Under the pieces are notes generated by a model that saw nothing but the letters and a program-made list of their open reading frames with translations, was not told the DNA's origin and made no database searches. A program made the translations under genes and the position numbers. A DNA stretch of 64,000 nucleotides, taken from contig NW_004955425.1 in the NCBI RefSeq assembly GCF_000276665.1, positions 24,300,717 through 24,364,716 on the forward strand, read 5' to 3'. Below are positions 48,637 to 60,712 of the stretch, piece by piece. Position 1 is the stretch's first letter; every line of letters begins with the position of its first letter. This stretch comes from Chinchilla lanigera. Lineage: Eukaryota > Chordata > Mammalia > Rodentia > Chinchillidae.

Positions 48637-49385
48637 GTTATTCCCTAGGAGCTTTATAGTTTTGTGTTTTAACGTTTATTTTGTATTCATTCTGTGAAGT
48701 GTTAGGTCTATGTCTGGATTCATTTAAGCATGTGGATGTCCCTTTGTTCCAACACTGTTTGTTGAAAACACTATGTTTTCTTCATTGTGCTGCCTTTATT
48801 CCTTTGTCAGTGATCAGCTGACTACATTTAGGGGGGTCTATTTTTGGGCTCTCGAATCTGTTCCACTGATCTGTTTGTCTTAGTTTTTCACCAATACCAC
48901 AGGTCTTTACTGCTGTACCTTTATAGTAAATTTTAAAACTGGATAGTTCCATCTTCCCACTTTGTTCTCCTTCAACACCACAGTGGTTATTCTGGGTCTT
49001 CTGCCTCTCCATATAAGCTATAGAATCAGTTTGTCAATATCCACAAAATAAAGTGCTGGGACTATTTCTGGTATTACACTGGACCGATAGGACAGGTCAA
49101 GAAGAACTGACATCTTGATAACACTGAGTCTGCCTGTCCATGAACATGAAATCTCTCACCACTTGTTCAGTTCTTTGACTTCTTTAATCGGAGTTTTGTA
49201 ATTTCCTCACATAGGTCTTATATGTATTTTGTTAGGTTTCTACCTAAGTATTTCATTTGGGGGATGCTAATATAAATGATGCTATATTTTAATTTCAAAT
49301 TCTACTTATTCATTGCTGGTTTATAGGAAATGATAAACTTTTGTATATTAACCATTATGCTGCAACTTTGGTATAATTGCTAATA

Positions 49386-50124
49386 TTATCTACATTTTAA
49401 CATAAAACAAGAAAGTTTTGAGGTCGTAAATGAAAGAATACACGTTCTAATGTTTTCTTTCCACTTTCTAGTAATTTCCACTCCTAGTAGCTGTCCTAAC
49501 TGTTGGGTGAAATTGAAATGAGATGAATAGATTTGTACCAATGGTCAATATGTTTCTATTAAATTCAGTTTGGAGATAAATACATGCCACTGCTTTCTGA
49601 GAAAAGACAATAGCATTTATGAGTTGCCTACTAAGTGATAAGGTGTTCCACATGCTGGAAGTAATAAATGTGCTTATAGATGGGAATGGGGTAGGAAGGT
49701 GACAGAAAATTTACCAGTGCTTCCCTTTGCCCTTTCACTAGGGTTTCGGGGCTACTTTCTGTACAATTCTTAACCTAAATATGGATCAAAACCTCTGAGC
49801 TATGCAGGAGCTTGAAAGCCTACAGCACTCTGGTGTATCGAAAACTACAGACACGTCCTGATGCAGAACTGCCTGCTTGCTCCTGCCTGGTAGACGGCAG
49901 TGTATACAGACTGCGACACAATCAATGTGTCTCTTCTGAAACCAAGAGACTAGCTTGGTGCCTGGTACACAGAAGGTGTCCAGTTAAGGTTAATTAAACA
50001 ATAAGGCTCCACATACTTTTACAGCGAAGACCTCATTGGGTACCTAAGACAGTTCCTGCGTAAATGTGGGGCAGTAGAGGGTGTTGAGAAAAATCGGGGT
50101 GAAGCTGGGTAACCAGTACAGTCT
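49386..50124. other. Intronic sequence
   Basis: No gene recognised. A possible L2/MIR-like remnant lies near 49945-49995 (cttggtgcctggtacacaga, aggtgtccagtt). Confidence 0.35.
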
Positions 50125-50166
50125 GTGGATCCCAGCGGATGCTCAGTGAATATTTCTTGAATGCAT
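50125..50166 (+). repeat. L2 3'-end fragment
   Basis: cagcggatgctcagtgaata and tttcttgaatgcatga resemble the L2 terminus ('gtaggtgctcaataaatatttgttgaatgaa'). Confidence 0.5.
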
Positions 50167-50397
50167 GAGGTCTAAAAAGACAAGGACTAAACTGGTGGGC
50201 AGGAAAGGAGTTGAAGCTCCAAGCCTAGTGACAGGGAATCTGCCTGTGTGGGCCTGCTGTGTGGACTGCTTGGGGACAGGAAAGGTGGATCCGAATGTCT
50301 CTGAAAGGTTTGGTAGCAAAACCTTTGACCAGTTCTGCAGCTCCCCATGCTGACTACTAAAGAGGACTTTTTGTTTTTTAAAGAAACCACCCTTAGG

Positions 50398-50509
50398 GGC
50401 TGGGGATTTAGCTCAGCGGCAAAGTGCCTGCCTGGCAAGCACAAGGTCGTGAGTTCGGTTCCCGGTACCGGAAAAAAACAAAAAAAACAAAACAAACAAA
50501 CAAACAAAA
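50398..50509 (+). repeat. ID SINE with an 18-bp perfect target-site duplication (young)
   Basis: gggctggggatttagctcag, gcctgcctggcaagcacaag and cgtgagttcggttcccggta, then a long A/AAAC tail. The RNA polymerase III A box (tagctcagcgg) is intact and the B box (gttcggttc) is nearly so. aaagaaaccacccttagg is found on both sides, at 50380-50397 and 50510-50527, without a mismatch. Confidence 0.98.
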
Positions 50510-50689
50510 AAAGAAACCACCCTTAGGAAACCAGCATGTAAAACCAAGTCCCTATCCTCTCCCTGCTCCCTACTCCTTTTACCATCACAGATTCACTGTT
50601 AAAATTTCACAGCAGCACCAGTCTGCCCCTCAGGGAAGCCAGTGCTGAGTGCTCAGGAGCTTGACGTGAGAGCTCCAGGATGGGTGAAC

Positions 50690-50810
50690 TCCCTGTCTGG
50701 CTTCCTGAGTGGCTTTGGAAAGCCCCTTAAGCAAGTTAAGTGCTGTTTCCAGGATGCACTGAGATGATGTCTGTAAATAGCTTGGCCATACAAGCACCTG
50801 ACATTCATTC
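50690..50810 (+). repeat. MIR/L2-type fragment with a TCATTCATTCA run
   Basis: ccttaagcaagttaagtgct, tgagatgatgtctgtaaata and acattcattcattcatccat. The first part fits MIR; the cattcatt repeats are typical of an old LINE 3' end. Confidence 0.5.
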
Positions 50811-52954
50811 ATTCATCCATTCATTCACTGGATAAATATCCGTCAAGCTGCTTCCCCGGGATGGGCCTTGCTCTAGGCATGGCGCTCAGACTGTGAGCCA
50901 GCACAGCCCTGGTTCCTAAGGGAGTACAGTGACCTTGGTCCTGACAACACCCCATGGCCCCAAGAGCTTGCACCACACAGGCTGACCTCCCCAAGCACCA
51001 AGGATGGGCCTTTTGCGTGAGATCAGCAGGGTCCTCTGTGAGGTCTCAAGATGGGAAGGTCCGTCCAAGGGGTAGCTATGGACAGCTGGGCATGAGGCTG
51101 GCGAGGGAGGCAGGGACCCAACCATGCTGGGCCTTTAGAGCCACGTTAAGGACAGAAACTGAGGAGTCGGAAGTGATCAAGTGCAGAGCACTGAACGTAG
51201 GTGAGGGCAAGACTACACCGTCTGTGCCAGAAAAGAGCAGGTGAGAGTGAGAGGAAGTGAGCCTGGGGCTGGGACTCCAACTTCCCCCTTACACGTTTGC
51301 CATACAGGGAAACACACGTGGCTGGGGAGCTGCCCCAGAACAGGACATCACCCAGGCTGCTTTGACGACCGAGCTCCTCTGTCCACACACAGTGCTCTAG
51401 ACGTGAAGGCCACTGCTGAAGTCAGTTCCAGCTTTGGTGTTCTGGGATTAAGCAGTGTAATGGGACATTTGGGAAAAAAATCACACTCTGGTCAAGTCTT
51501 GGGACTAGGACCCAAGATTGTAGCTGACATCTTCCGACAGCACCAGTCAGTGCAGATGCCTCTACCCCACGGAAGGGCATCAGCCCAGGTGAAAAGAAAG
51601 GCCACCCATACGACTCCCTTCCTATTAGGACTCCACAAGAACGCAGGAAGGCCGGGGAGCCAAAGTCAAGCTCTACCACCACAACAGTCATTAAGAAGTT
51701 TAAGAACAAAGCAGAAGTCATTTAAAACTAATCTGAATTTCACATTAGCTTTATTATTTTTAGGAATAACCTCTGATAAAAAATATCCTGACAAATCATT
51801 TTCTACTTCAGATATGACATGCTCAGGTCACACAAAATCATTTTTAGGTTGCATTATTCCCACAATTAAAGGTTTAGAAGGCCAATTTTAATTCAAGCAT
51901 GATTAACTGAACTAAAACTGATTGTGACATTGTTTAGGTTCGACACCCACACAGTAAGAATTCAGACGCATGCCCAAGTGGTCACTGACTACCTTCTCCT
52001 CCTCCCCCCACTCCTTTGATTGTCCCCAGCAAGTGCCTGTTGGCATTTAATGACCATTTAAAGAAAAGCCTATGGTGTTCTGCTACTTATTCATTAAGGA
52101 CAGTAAATTTGCAAATCTCAAAAAGATACCATGGCAAACCTAGTAGCGATGCCTATTTTATCAAGCTCTGTAGTGAGTTTAATCACCACCACCTCCCTAA
52201 ATTTAGTAAGAGCTATACCATGATACAAGAGAATTAACAACTGTTTACAGAAAAGATGCTTTTCCACCGTGACCAACACAACCTTATTCACCCGCTTCTG
52301 CATGCATCTTAAGCCTTTACAGAATGTAACCAAGGATGCCACAGTGGCTACACCTGCAGAATGTAATGAGCAACTGCATTTGAGCCACATTGAATCTCCT
52401 CTCTTTCACAGATAAGCAGCCCAACTTTCTCCTGAGCCCTGAGCCCCACTTGGTATCGACTGCAGCAACCATAGCAACCATCCTATTCTTCAAGACCCGG
52501 CAGGGCAATGTCTGCCTGGGCAAAGCAAAGGAGGAGAGCAGCCTCCTCCTGGGCTGCAACACAATTACAGATGCATAACTGTAGAAAATGCAGCAGGGGC
52601 CTGCTCAGAACATAAAGGCTCAGACATCCAAGCACATGGGGGTGGCAGGGAGCTGCGGGGTGTCCAGGCAACCCAACATGATGGCTCTCCAAATGCAAGC
52701 AGCCCTTTTATATGTGCAATACTGGTCTGATTAATAACAAATTTTCTTTTCTTGCACATGTGCTACAACAGTTTGTCTTCTTTTGGATTTTTCTGACACC
52801 TACACATTGAAAAGTTAAAGCCTTGTCCTATACGTTATTCTTGCTTAGAATCAGGCAGACATACTGTATTTAATGGTCAGTTCTTTAAATATGCTTTGCA
52901 CTTCCAACATCCAGCCCATAAAGACAGCCTCACAGTGGAGGAAATGCCAAGAGA
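50811..52954. other. Repeat-poor intronic block
   Basis: About 2.1 kb with no SINE, LTR or LINE recognised. It contains the longest open frame of the window (216 codons, 51241-51891, plus strand) and, at 51720-51940, AT-rich unique sequence of the sort often seen in conserved non-coding DNA. I recognise no protein in it. Confidence 0.4.
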
Positions 52955-53115
52955 TTTGGAAACACAAGACTTAGGCTCTAATCTCAGTTCCTTTGTCTTC
53001 TTATATCACCTTGGCAATTAAACGAACTTAGTTTCCACATCTGTCAGGTGGCCAGCACCTGCAGCTGACAGGGTGCTGTAAAACTGAATGAGTGTTTAAA
53101 ACATGTTGGCTGGCA
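52955..53115 (+). repeat. MIR SINE
   Basis: gatttggaaacacaagactt, aggctctaatctcagttcct, atcaccttggcaattaaacg and tttccacatctgtcaggtgg follow the MIR order well. Confidence 0.8.
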
Positions 53116-53260
53116 TATATTAGGTCACCAATAATATCATTAGGAGGAGGCTGGTCCATGATCTATGATGATCTTCACCTCTAAAGAAAAGAAAGCAACC
53201 TAAAATGACTGCATTGTAAAGAAAAACTATCATGATAACGTAGGAAAAAGAATACAACAT

Positions 53261-53357
53261 AGGGCCAGGGATATAGCTCAGTGGCACAGTGCCTGCCTGG
53301 CAATCGGGAGGTCCTGAGTTTGATTCCCAGCAGCAAAACAAAAACAGAAACAAAAGC
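53261..53357 (+). repeat. ID SINE with target-site duplication
   Basis: gggccagggatatagctcag, tggcacagtgcctgcctggc and cctgagtttgattcccagca, then an A-rich tail. atacaacat is found at 53252-53260 and 53358-53366. Confidence 0.95.
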
Positions 53358-53366
53358 ATACAACAT

Positions 53367-54989
53367 GAAGCTAAATAAACAGAATTAACTCAATCCTGCC
53401 AAATGAAGTAAATGAAGAGAACAGGCACACAGGGGCTCATCAGCACTGGCAATGTTCTAGATCTTGAAAGGGGGTGGGACTCAGATATTTAGTATTCCTT
53501 AACCTGTGCACACATTCTCTCTGCGCTTTGCACCATGACATGTTTCACACATAATTGATGCTGAGAGGGGCAGAAACACCGAATGCCTTATTATTTCTAT
53601 AAAAAAAGGTTGCAAGTGACATTGGAGTGGGGACAATGCTACGCTGACCCGTCCTCAGCCAACAGTCTGGCTATGAGAGGAAAGCTTTCCGCTCCTTAGC
53701 CCAGGACCTCCACCCAGGAGCAAATCCAGCTACTCTACACCAGCATCTTTGTTCACCTCTAACTATGCGCAATGTTCCCACTCAGGAAGTGGTGGAATGC
53801 AGCACAAGGAAGTGAAATACACGTTTTTCAGTTTGGAGGGGAAGGGAAACTAAACTCTGGATAGTTTCTGTGAGCTTATCCTCTCCATAACAGTTCTAGA
53901 GATGGCTCTTCTGGCTCTCTTTTTACGGATCTCAGAAAGAGAAGCAGTTTGCCCAAGAAGCAGCTTGGAAAGCAGACTTTTCTGTGCAGCTCAAATGTGC
54001 CTTACCTTGCAATGGTAGCCTTTTTTCAAATGCTGGTGGACAAGTATGTGTGAACCTGTGTTCAAAGACTGCACAGATAAAGAGCGCAAGGAATTTTATT
54101 CTCTGCAGTACATCTCAGGCATCCAACAGGAAAGTGGGAGAATCACTCCTCTTAAGGAGTTGTTCTGTTTTTGAATAGGAAAAAGAGGAGACCTAGGGAA
54201 GGGGCAGTGAGATTTTTAATACAGTTTAAGAACAGATCCGCTCAGAGGTCCAAGAGTAAAGCTTCTGAGAGGGCTCAGCTGCCTGATTTCCAGAAGAAGC
54301 CAGCATTCAGAAAAAGACAACCAGCCGAATGCATGGCAGCGATGCATAACCCATGTTAGGGCCAGTGCTGCACTCTCAGAGTAGTAAGGAGAGATGGCTT
54401 CTCACAGGAAGACATAGTGATTGTGGTATCTGCACTGCTAGCAAATTGGAACCTCAATCTCCTGCCAGTGGTCAGAGCTAACCTTTCTCTGATGTCCCGG
54501 GAACAGAGCCCATCATTCTCCCTGCTTGGTTTCCCTCTGAACAAATTGCCAATGCTGCCAACAGCAAATCCAAGCGTCTATCCCAGAGGCACTCAACTCT
54601 ACTTCTACTCTACTCTGCTTGTTCTTTGGCTGTCTGATCCCACATCACAGAAGCTCTCCAGATTGGGGTACTGTCTAGGACTCCAGAAATTAAGCAACTA
54701 GAACAACCCTCAGAGAGATGCCAATATTCTCTTCTCCACCAACTCTGGGGTACAGGCCCAGAATGCCAGATGCCCAGATCCTGTGGGCCTGAAGGAACGC
54801 ACTGGGTGAGCTCAACTAACAGCTAAGTGGTGAGAACCGGAGTTTGTTAAACCCAACTGAGGGCTTGCCATGGTTAGGAATTACGTACAAATTATCACTT
54901 AACCCTGGCTCCCTGATTTTCACTAAAGCCCTTTAACCAAGTGCCTGAGGTGGGCCACCAGGTGGTCATGGTTCTATTTTTATCTCTGC
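53367..54989. other. Unique intronic sequence
   Basis: No gene or clear repeat. A palindromic ccaccaggtgg near 54957 resembles half a CTCF core but misses three positions. Confidence 0.35.
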
Positions 54990-55073
54990 TACAGAAGTGT
55001 GACACTCCCCTGGGACAGTTCTGGAGCCTCAGTTTCCTTATTGGTAGAATGGATGTGACACTTTCTGCCACAG
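54990..55073 (+). repeat. MIR SINE fragment
   Basis: ctggagcctcagtttcctta and ttggtagaatggatgtgaca match the MIR core. Confidence 0.7.
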
Positions 55074-55083
55074 CCCCTCAATT

Positions 55084-55242
55084 CTTTTTTTTTTTGACTT
55101 TTTGAGACAGGGTCTCACTATGCAGTTCAGGCCAGCCTTGAGCTCACTTTGTAGCCCAGGCTGGTCTCGAACTCACAACAATCCTCCTGCCTCAGCCTCC
55201 CGAGTGCTGGGATTACAGGCGTGCGCCACCATGCCCGGCTAA
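55084..55242 (-). repeat. B1 SINE with target-site duplication (near-consensus)
   Basis: tttgagacagggtctcacta, tgcagttcaggccagccttg, agctcactttgtagcccagg and cgggattacaggcgtgcgcc style ending in catgcccggct. Flanks share cccctca and a following a/gtt (55074-55083 and 55243-55252). CpGs are still intact, so it is recent. Confidence 0.97.
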
Positions 55243-55252
55243 CCCCTCAGTT

Positions 55253-57392
55253 TGGATGTATTCAGTGAAGAGATCTGAAAAATTAAGCATCATACAAGCA
55301 TATGGTATTAAGAATCATGAAAATGTATAGACTGTTTATTCAACTCAAACATCAGGTTGACAAACAACTGGCCCAAGAGACTGCTGAAGCACATCTCTGT
55401 TCTACATTCTAATGATTTGGAAGCACATACATTTGTAACAAAGAAGACAGGACTGAACCCTTATGAGGGTAAGGTGCCCCTGATGAATGGTAGACTTTTT
55501 TCCTGTTGTACGCAGGTCTGTGCGCTAGCCCAGGGGCTGTGCAGAATCAGAATGAGTACAGCGAGGCTCGCATGGGCTCTTTGGTCTCACTGTTCGGTAA
55601 GAGAGGGCTAGGTTTCATTATTCCTCATTCAAAGCTGCAAACTGTGAGATGGTCAGTGACTTAACAGTGCCTTGCTAAGTTTGGTCAGCCAGCTGGGTGC
55701 TGGGATATGCTGGGTATACGGGGTTATAAAACACTGTCTTCCAGAGTCTAACCACCAAGCCACAGCCTGCAGCCGCCGGGAGCGCCATATGCAGTGCGCA
55801 GCACACCTACAAGGAAAGAGTTTCCCAAGTCCTCAGTAGCTCCTAAGCCTTGTCAGGACATGGTCAAATCATCCTTTCTTGCTTTTCTGTATTACAAATG
55901 TACTTCCACATCATTACATTGTTTTGCACTTCAGTCTGCTCCTCAAATAGCAACTTCATCTTGGCTTTTGTAGTACCCATAAAATTCTTAGCATTGTTCA
56001 TTGACATTTTCTCCAAGGGGAAACTTGACTAAGCATCTCTCTGAGCCGGGGAGTGGGTAGCCCAGCAGGGGACACGAAGCGCCACAATTCTCGCTGGAGA
56101 AGCCAGTTCAAAACAACCCCAACATGGCTTCGTTCAACCCTGGGAACAAACGAGAGGCTAACGCTCAACAATGACTCTGAGTGAAACAAAGCAATGTTTA
56201 TTTTCACTGAAATGAGCTCTTATTCATACACTGACTGCACACATAATAGAAGAAATGAGTTCTACATCTTAGCAGATATTTTAAAAATCACTCTGGAAGT
56301 AATATTTCAATTACCCATTTCTTACAGAGTAATTCTTGAACCTCTTAGATGCTTTGTAGGTTGGAAGAGCTCATATAATAGGGTCTCGGCAGGAAGGAAG
56401 CCGTGGCGTCAACACTCCAAATCTCATAGGGCACAGGGCACAGGGCAGTACTATGGGCCATTAGCAGTTAATAGCAAGCATGCACAGTATGGCCTCACCT
56501 TGCCTTCCAATCAGTGTTATTAAAGTATAAGCCAATATTTTCCCCAAATATTCTCCACTATTTTCTAAAATACTACATTTGCCGGTCCTGTGCTGGAGCA
56601 AGTGTGATGGTGCATACCCCTGGTAGCAGACTCCCATGTGGTCCCCCACCCTCCACTGCAGGCAGGCCCTGAGACACGCCTCTAACCAACGTTACATGAC
56701 ACATGGCGCCCCAGTGCCACTCAGCTCTGTATGAGACTCCTCCTGCTGATCTCACTCATCTTCCTCCCTCTTCCCGCTTGCCGGCTTTGAAGAACAAGTT
56801 GCCATACATGCTGTAGCACCAGGAACCTGAATGCCACCAACCATGCTGCAAGGTCACAGCCACTTTCCCAGCACCCTGATGGCAGCCACAAGAAACCGCA
56901 AGTAGAGGACCCAGTTACAGCAATGCCCCAAAGACCACCAAACCATCAGAAGAGAAATGTGCAAGGGGCTGAGTTTGGACAACAGGAAACTGAATGCCCT
57001 CTCACAACAGTCCTCTCTGCAGGAGCAAACAAGGCCTCTGCATGGCTTTTCAAGCTCGGATCCCTTGAAAGAAACGCTATGCCTCGCCCATGGGTGTCCC
57101 CTCCTGCGAAGGGCGGTCTGCTCAGAGATACTCTGAGCTAAATGTTTCATACACACGCCCACTATGCTGCCCTATGGTGGTCCTCAGCACGGGGTGGTTA
57201 TCACACCCACTGCACAGACAGCAAACGTGCAGGTGGAAGAGTTTAAACAACCCGCCACCTTCCCACAAGCACAGCCACGACTAGCCCAACGCCATCTGAC
57301 TGGGAAGTTACGGTCCCTTCAACTGTTCCACACAGCTTCCATTTATTCCTCTGCTTAAGTTACCTGTAAAACAGCACACATTAACATTAAGG
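55253..57392. other. Intronic sequence, possibly with an old LTR
   Basis: No gene recognised. 56600-56960 (ctcttcccgcttgccggctt, tgaagaacaagttgccatac, ccaccaaccatgctgcaagg) resembles part of an old MLT-like LTR but is weak. 57180-57290 may hold an antisense MIR remnant. Confidence 0.35.
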
Positions 57393-57576
57393 TGCCGGGG
57401 TGGTGGCGCACGCCTATAATACCAGCCCTCAGGAAGCTGAGGCAGGAGGACCGCTATGACTTTGAGGCACTCTAGACTACATAGTGAATTCAAGACCAGC
57501 CTGAACTACACAGTTTGAAAGACCCTGTCTCAAAACAAAACAAAACAAAACAAAACAAAACAAAACAAAACAAAAC
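57393..57576 (+). repeat. B1 SINE with an expanded (AAAAC)n tail
   Basis: gccggggtggtggcgcacgc, cctcaggaagctgaggcagg and aattcaagaccagcctgaac, then nine or so aaaac units. The flank aacattaagg (57383-57392) recurs as aacactaagg at 57577-57586. Confidence 0.93.
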
Positions 57577-57586
57577 AACACTAAGG

Positions 57587-58440
57587 GCATTTTATCAACA
57601 TGCTAACCCCTGAGTTACACACTAGGGAAAGTCATTAAAGTATGATGTTAATGGGTATTCTGTTATGCCACTGAGACTTGTGCATCCCTACAGTAAGCTT
57701 TGCATTACTCAATAATTTTTTCCTGATTATGAACATAATATTGGATTATTAAAACTTGAGAAATTCTGAAAAGTATCTAGAACCATAATTGTTTCACCAG
57801 CAATTAAGATAATTAACAGTCAGCAAATTCTTACATTTAGATGAATTTATACAAAATGTATCGGACATACTACTTTGTATAAGTCTGCCGCTTATACAGT
57901 GTTGAGACTTCATGAACTGAATTTTAATGGCAAAAAATCCATATACATGTTTATATCATTTAATCAACCACTGCCTTATTCCTAGACCTGCAGACTGCTG
58001 TGCTTTTTCACTTTGGTAAATAATTTGGCAATAAACATCCCTGAGAGAATCTGCTGAGCCACAAAGAAACACCTGCCAAATCATCCTCCTGAAAGGTTAT
58101 CTGTCACTTACACCCCCGCATGACAGTGAGAAAGCTTCCCTTAACCCTTCAGGGCAGTCACGCCTCCTTCTTGCCAGTTCGATGGGTACAACGGATGTCT
58201 TTCATAATTTGAACTTTCGATTTAGTACGTGCATGCCTATTACACTTGATTGCTATTTTTAACATGAATTTTCTATTAACTCTATAATAAAAATAGTCAA
58301 AAATGCTCCCATTGTTTTCTCCTTATTAGAAAAGGTTACGTATACATTAAGAAGAGTAATCTTTGCCTTGCCCACTGCAACTTCCCCCAGCCTATATTCT
58401 CTCTTTCATAGTTGGTGTGCACAAATATTTATTTATTCCT
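57587..58440. other. AT-rich intronic sequence
   Basis: 57860-58045 (aattttaatggcaaaaaatc, ttggcaataaacatccctga) looks like a decayed LINE, but not firmly enough to call. Confidence 0.35.
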
Positions 58441-58612
58441 TATTTGTTTGTTTGTCTAGACCAGGGATTGCAGCATGGGGCACTCCACCACTGAGCTACA
58501 TACCAGCCCTGTTTATTTTTTTATTTCAAGACAAAGTCTCTTGAAGTTGCCCAGGCTGGCTTCAAACTTGTGGCCCTCCTGCCTCAGCCTCCTGAGTAGC
58601 TGGTACAGGTAT
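58441..58612 (-). repeat. B4 SINE, antisense
   Basis: ID half: accagggattgcagcatggg, ccactgagctacataccagc. B1 half: aagacaaagtctcttgaagt, tgcctcagcctcctgagtag. Confidence 0.87.
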
Positions 58613-60474
58613 GTTCATCAGTTGCCCGTGGTAACACTCAGAAAATTTTAATGATTTTTTTTTTTTTTAAAAACTAAGTTACAGAACTAACGTCTAAAAT
58701 AAGGACTTTGCATAGCCTGGAAATGAGGGTTGGGTTACCGAAGTTACTGGCAACTCTGCATGTGTCAGGCCATGTACTGGGTGCTGGGGAAACAGGGACA
58801 AAGAGAGCAGTCCCTGTCCTTAAGCTCCAAACACCTGACAGAACGCAGGGGCTGGCAAGACCTCTGGCAGCTCAGAGGAGTCTGGGCATATTTTCTTTTT
58901 CTTGCTGATGTTAGGGCAGTAGACTAGTTGATTCAAGAGTTCATAATAAAACTTTAAAATTCTCTATCCAAGTAGAAGCAGAAAAGGACCCCAGAGGAAA
59001 ATCTTCAGAGATAATTATTATTACCTACGTCAAACACGTAAGCCAGTAACAGAAACTTCAGCAGGCAAGGGGTGAAGACTCAGGGCACCCACCCCGCCCT
59101 CGGGGGCTCTGCCTGCCGTTCCTGAGCACAGGCACCTCCTACAGCACTGCCACCGGGCTGAGCTTGCAGCTGACCCCGGGACAGCCTGTTCTACCCGCTG
59201 TGGCTGCCCGGGCTCAGCGGTCCACTTCTCCCCAGACTCGGAAATGGAAGTGGGGACAGGACACAGAGTGGGAAGAGGGGCCTGGAGCCAAGAACACATA
59301 CCTCCACTTCTGGACAAGATCACTAGGACAGACGCTCTGGCCACCCCACTTCCTCTCCCAGCCCTGCACCCGCCGGCAGGTGGTGCACCTTCACCTGCCC
59401 CCAGGCCCAGGCTGGGATGGAGCTGAGAGACTGCTCTCTTAGCCAAAAATGGACATAAAGGATGATAAATGTGTGTTATAACTCATGCCCTAGGACGCAG
59501 CTCATAACTAAACTATCAAAATGACTGGGTGTGCTGTCTCCTGCCCCACATTTTACAGTGAGTCTAGATGAGGCCCGTGCTTCACCACCAAGGCTCCATG
59601 ACTGCCCTCCCCGAGGCTGTCAGATTTTGTTCTTAATTGCCCCACAAATTTTTTACACCTTAGAAACATTCCATATTGATTTATGTACTGTATGTGCATC
59701 TATGTGCTAGATGTAAAACGTTTCTTTTTTGCCTCCCAAGAACCAATGTTTGTCCCTGTAAAGGAAACATTGTCCCCATTGAGAAATGGAGCATTTCATT
59801 ATGGCCCATTACTAAAAATACTAAAAACAGCTCTTAGAAAAACTTGCACATTCTATGCAGAATTTAGAGAGAGCCACCTACTTTGGAAGTGACTTAGTAA
59901 AAAGGCACCCAAAGGTTTGCAAATCTCCAAGTTCTCTCTTCTGAGTTCTAAATTTCCTTCACTAGCTTTTGTTATGGGGTGTGTGCTTGTTATTTACAAT
60001 CTTGTAGCGTGGAGAGAAGTGTGTGTTTAGTTCCAGTACTGAAAGGCAATGGGCTGCAAAGGGGCATGTATGACCGTGGGACTGAGCTACTCCTGGGACA
60101 GTAACGACAGAGAACTAAGCCAGGGAGGTGAAGGCCACATTCTCCCTGCAAGACTCTGATGCTCCATCTCAGTGCCTTGGATCAGCACTCCCCTACAATA
60201 CAGTGTGAGTTAACCATTTCATCAACTTCTCTTATTTGAAAAACAGCCTTCAAATTTTCTTCTCTAGTTATTGAGAGAAAATGGGTCATGTGAAGGAAAA
60301 TGAAGGAAAAATCAGGTTAAAAAATATGTAAAGAGAATCGAGACTATCACAGGATTATAGAATAAACTGTTCTTCCTCATAACCAAAATCCACTGTTTAG
60401 AGAGATGCAGTTAACTAGACCCTATTAGTAATAGCAGATAAATCATAATTTATTCCACCAGTACTACTGAGTTT
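58613..60474. other. Unique intronic sequence, GC-rich at 59040-59450
   Basis: The 59040-59450 part is GC-rich with scattered CpGs and overlapping frames on both strands. No protein or repeat recognised. The rest is AT-rich. Confidence 0.35.
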
Positions 60475-60520
60475 CGGGGGGGGGTATTTTTTGTGGTTTT
60501 TTTTTTTTTTTTTTTTTGCG
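60475..60520. repeat. Homopolymer G and T runs
   Basis: A run of about nine G, then ggtttt and a run of about 21 T forming the antisense tail of the next SINE. Error-prone for sequencing. Confidence 0.9.
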
Positions 60521-60712
60521 GGGAGGGGTTGGCAGTACTAGGAATTGAACCCACAGCCTTCAAACCAAACTACAACTCCAGCCTTTAAAATTTTTTTTTT
60601 AAATTTTGAGACAGGGTCTCTAAGTCACTTAATCACCCAGGCTGGGCTCAAACTTACAATCTGCCTGCCTTGGCCTTCCAAAGTGCTGGGAGACAGGTGT
60701 ACTAAGCTTTGT
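60521..60712 (-). repeat. B4 SINE, antisense
   Basis: ID half: ggcagtactaggaattgaac, ccacagccttcaaacc. B1 half: tttgagacagggtctctaag, cccaggctgggctcaaactt and ccttccaaagtgctgggag. Confidence 0.88.

Larger units (their letters stand above)
46868..49385 (-). mobile_element. Old LINE-1 (ORF2 end and 3' UTR), antisense, with two younger insertions
   Basis: Complement L1M text throughout: ccctggcaaccaccaatctt, ggcttctttcacttagcaag, tgctgaataatatcccattg, tgttttaatttgcatttccc, then gaacagtcctttatttagta, gtttgttgaaaacactatgt, tttactgctgtacctttata and gtatttcatttgggggatgc. It is split by an ID (47884-47985) and a MaLR LTR (48206-48636). No intact ORF. It lies in the same direction as IQGAP2. Confidence 0.9.

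Noticed and set aside
5320..48640. Coding retroviral genes between the MaLR LTRs
   Set aside because: All copies appear as solitary LTRs or LTR fragments. No gag, protease or polymerase-like reading frames were seen.
50398..50480. Possible genuine tRNA-Ala gene
   Set aside because: The A and B boxes come from the ID SINE. The A-rich tail and 18-bp target duplication show retroposition, and no full cloverleaf is expected.
54955..54968. CTCF-like ccaccaggtgg
   Set aside because: Three mismatches in the downstream core, and a short palindrome that would occur by chance.
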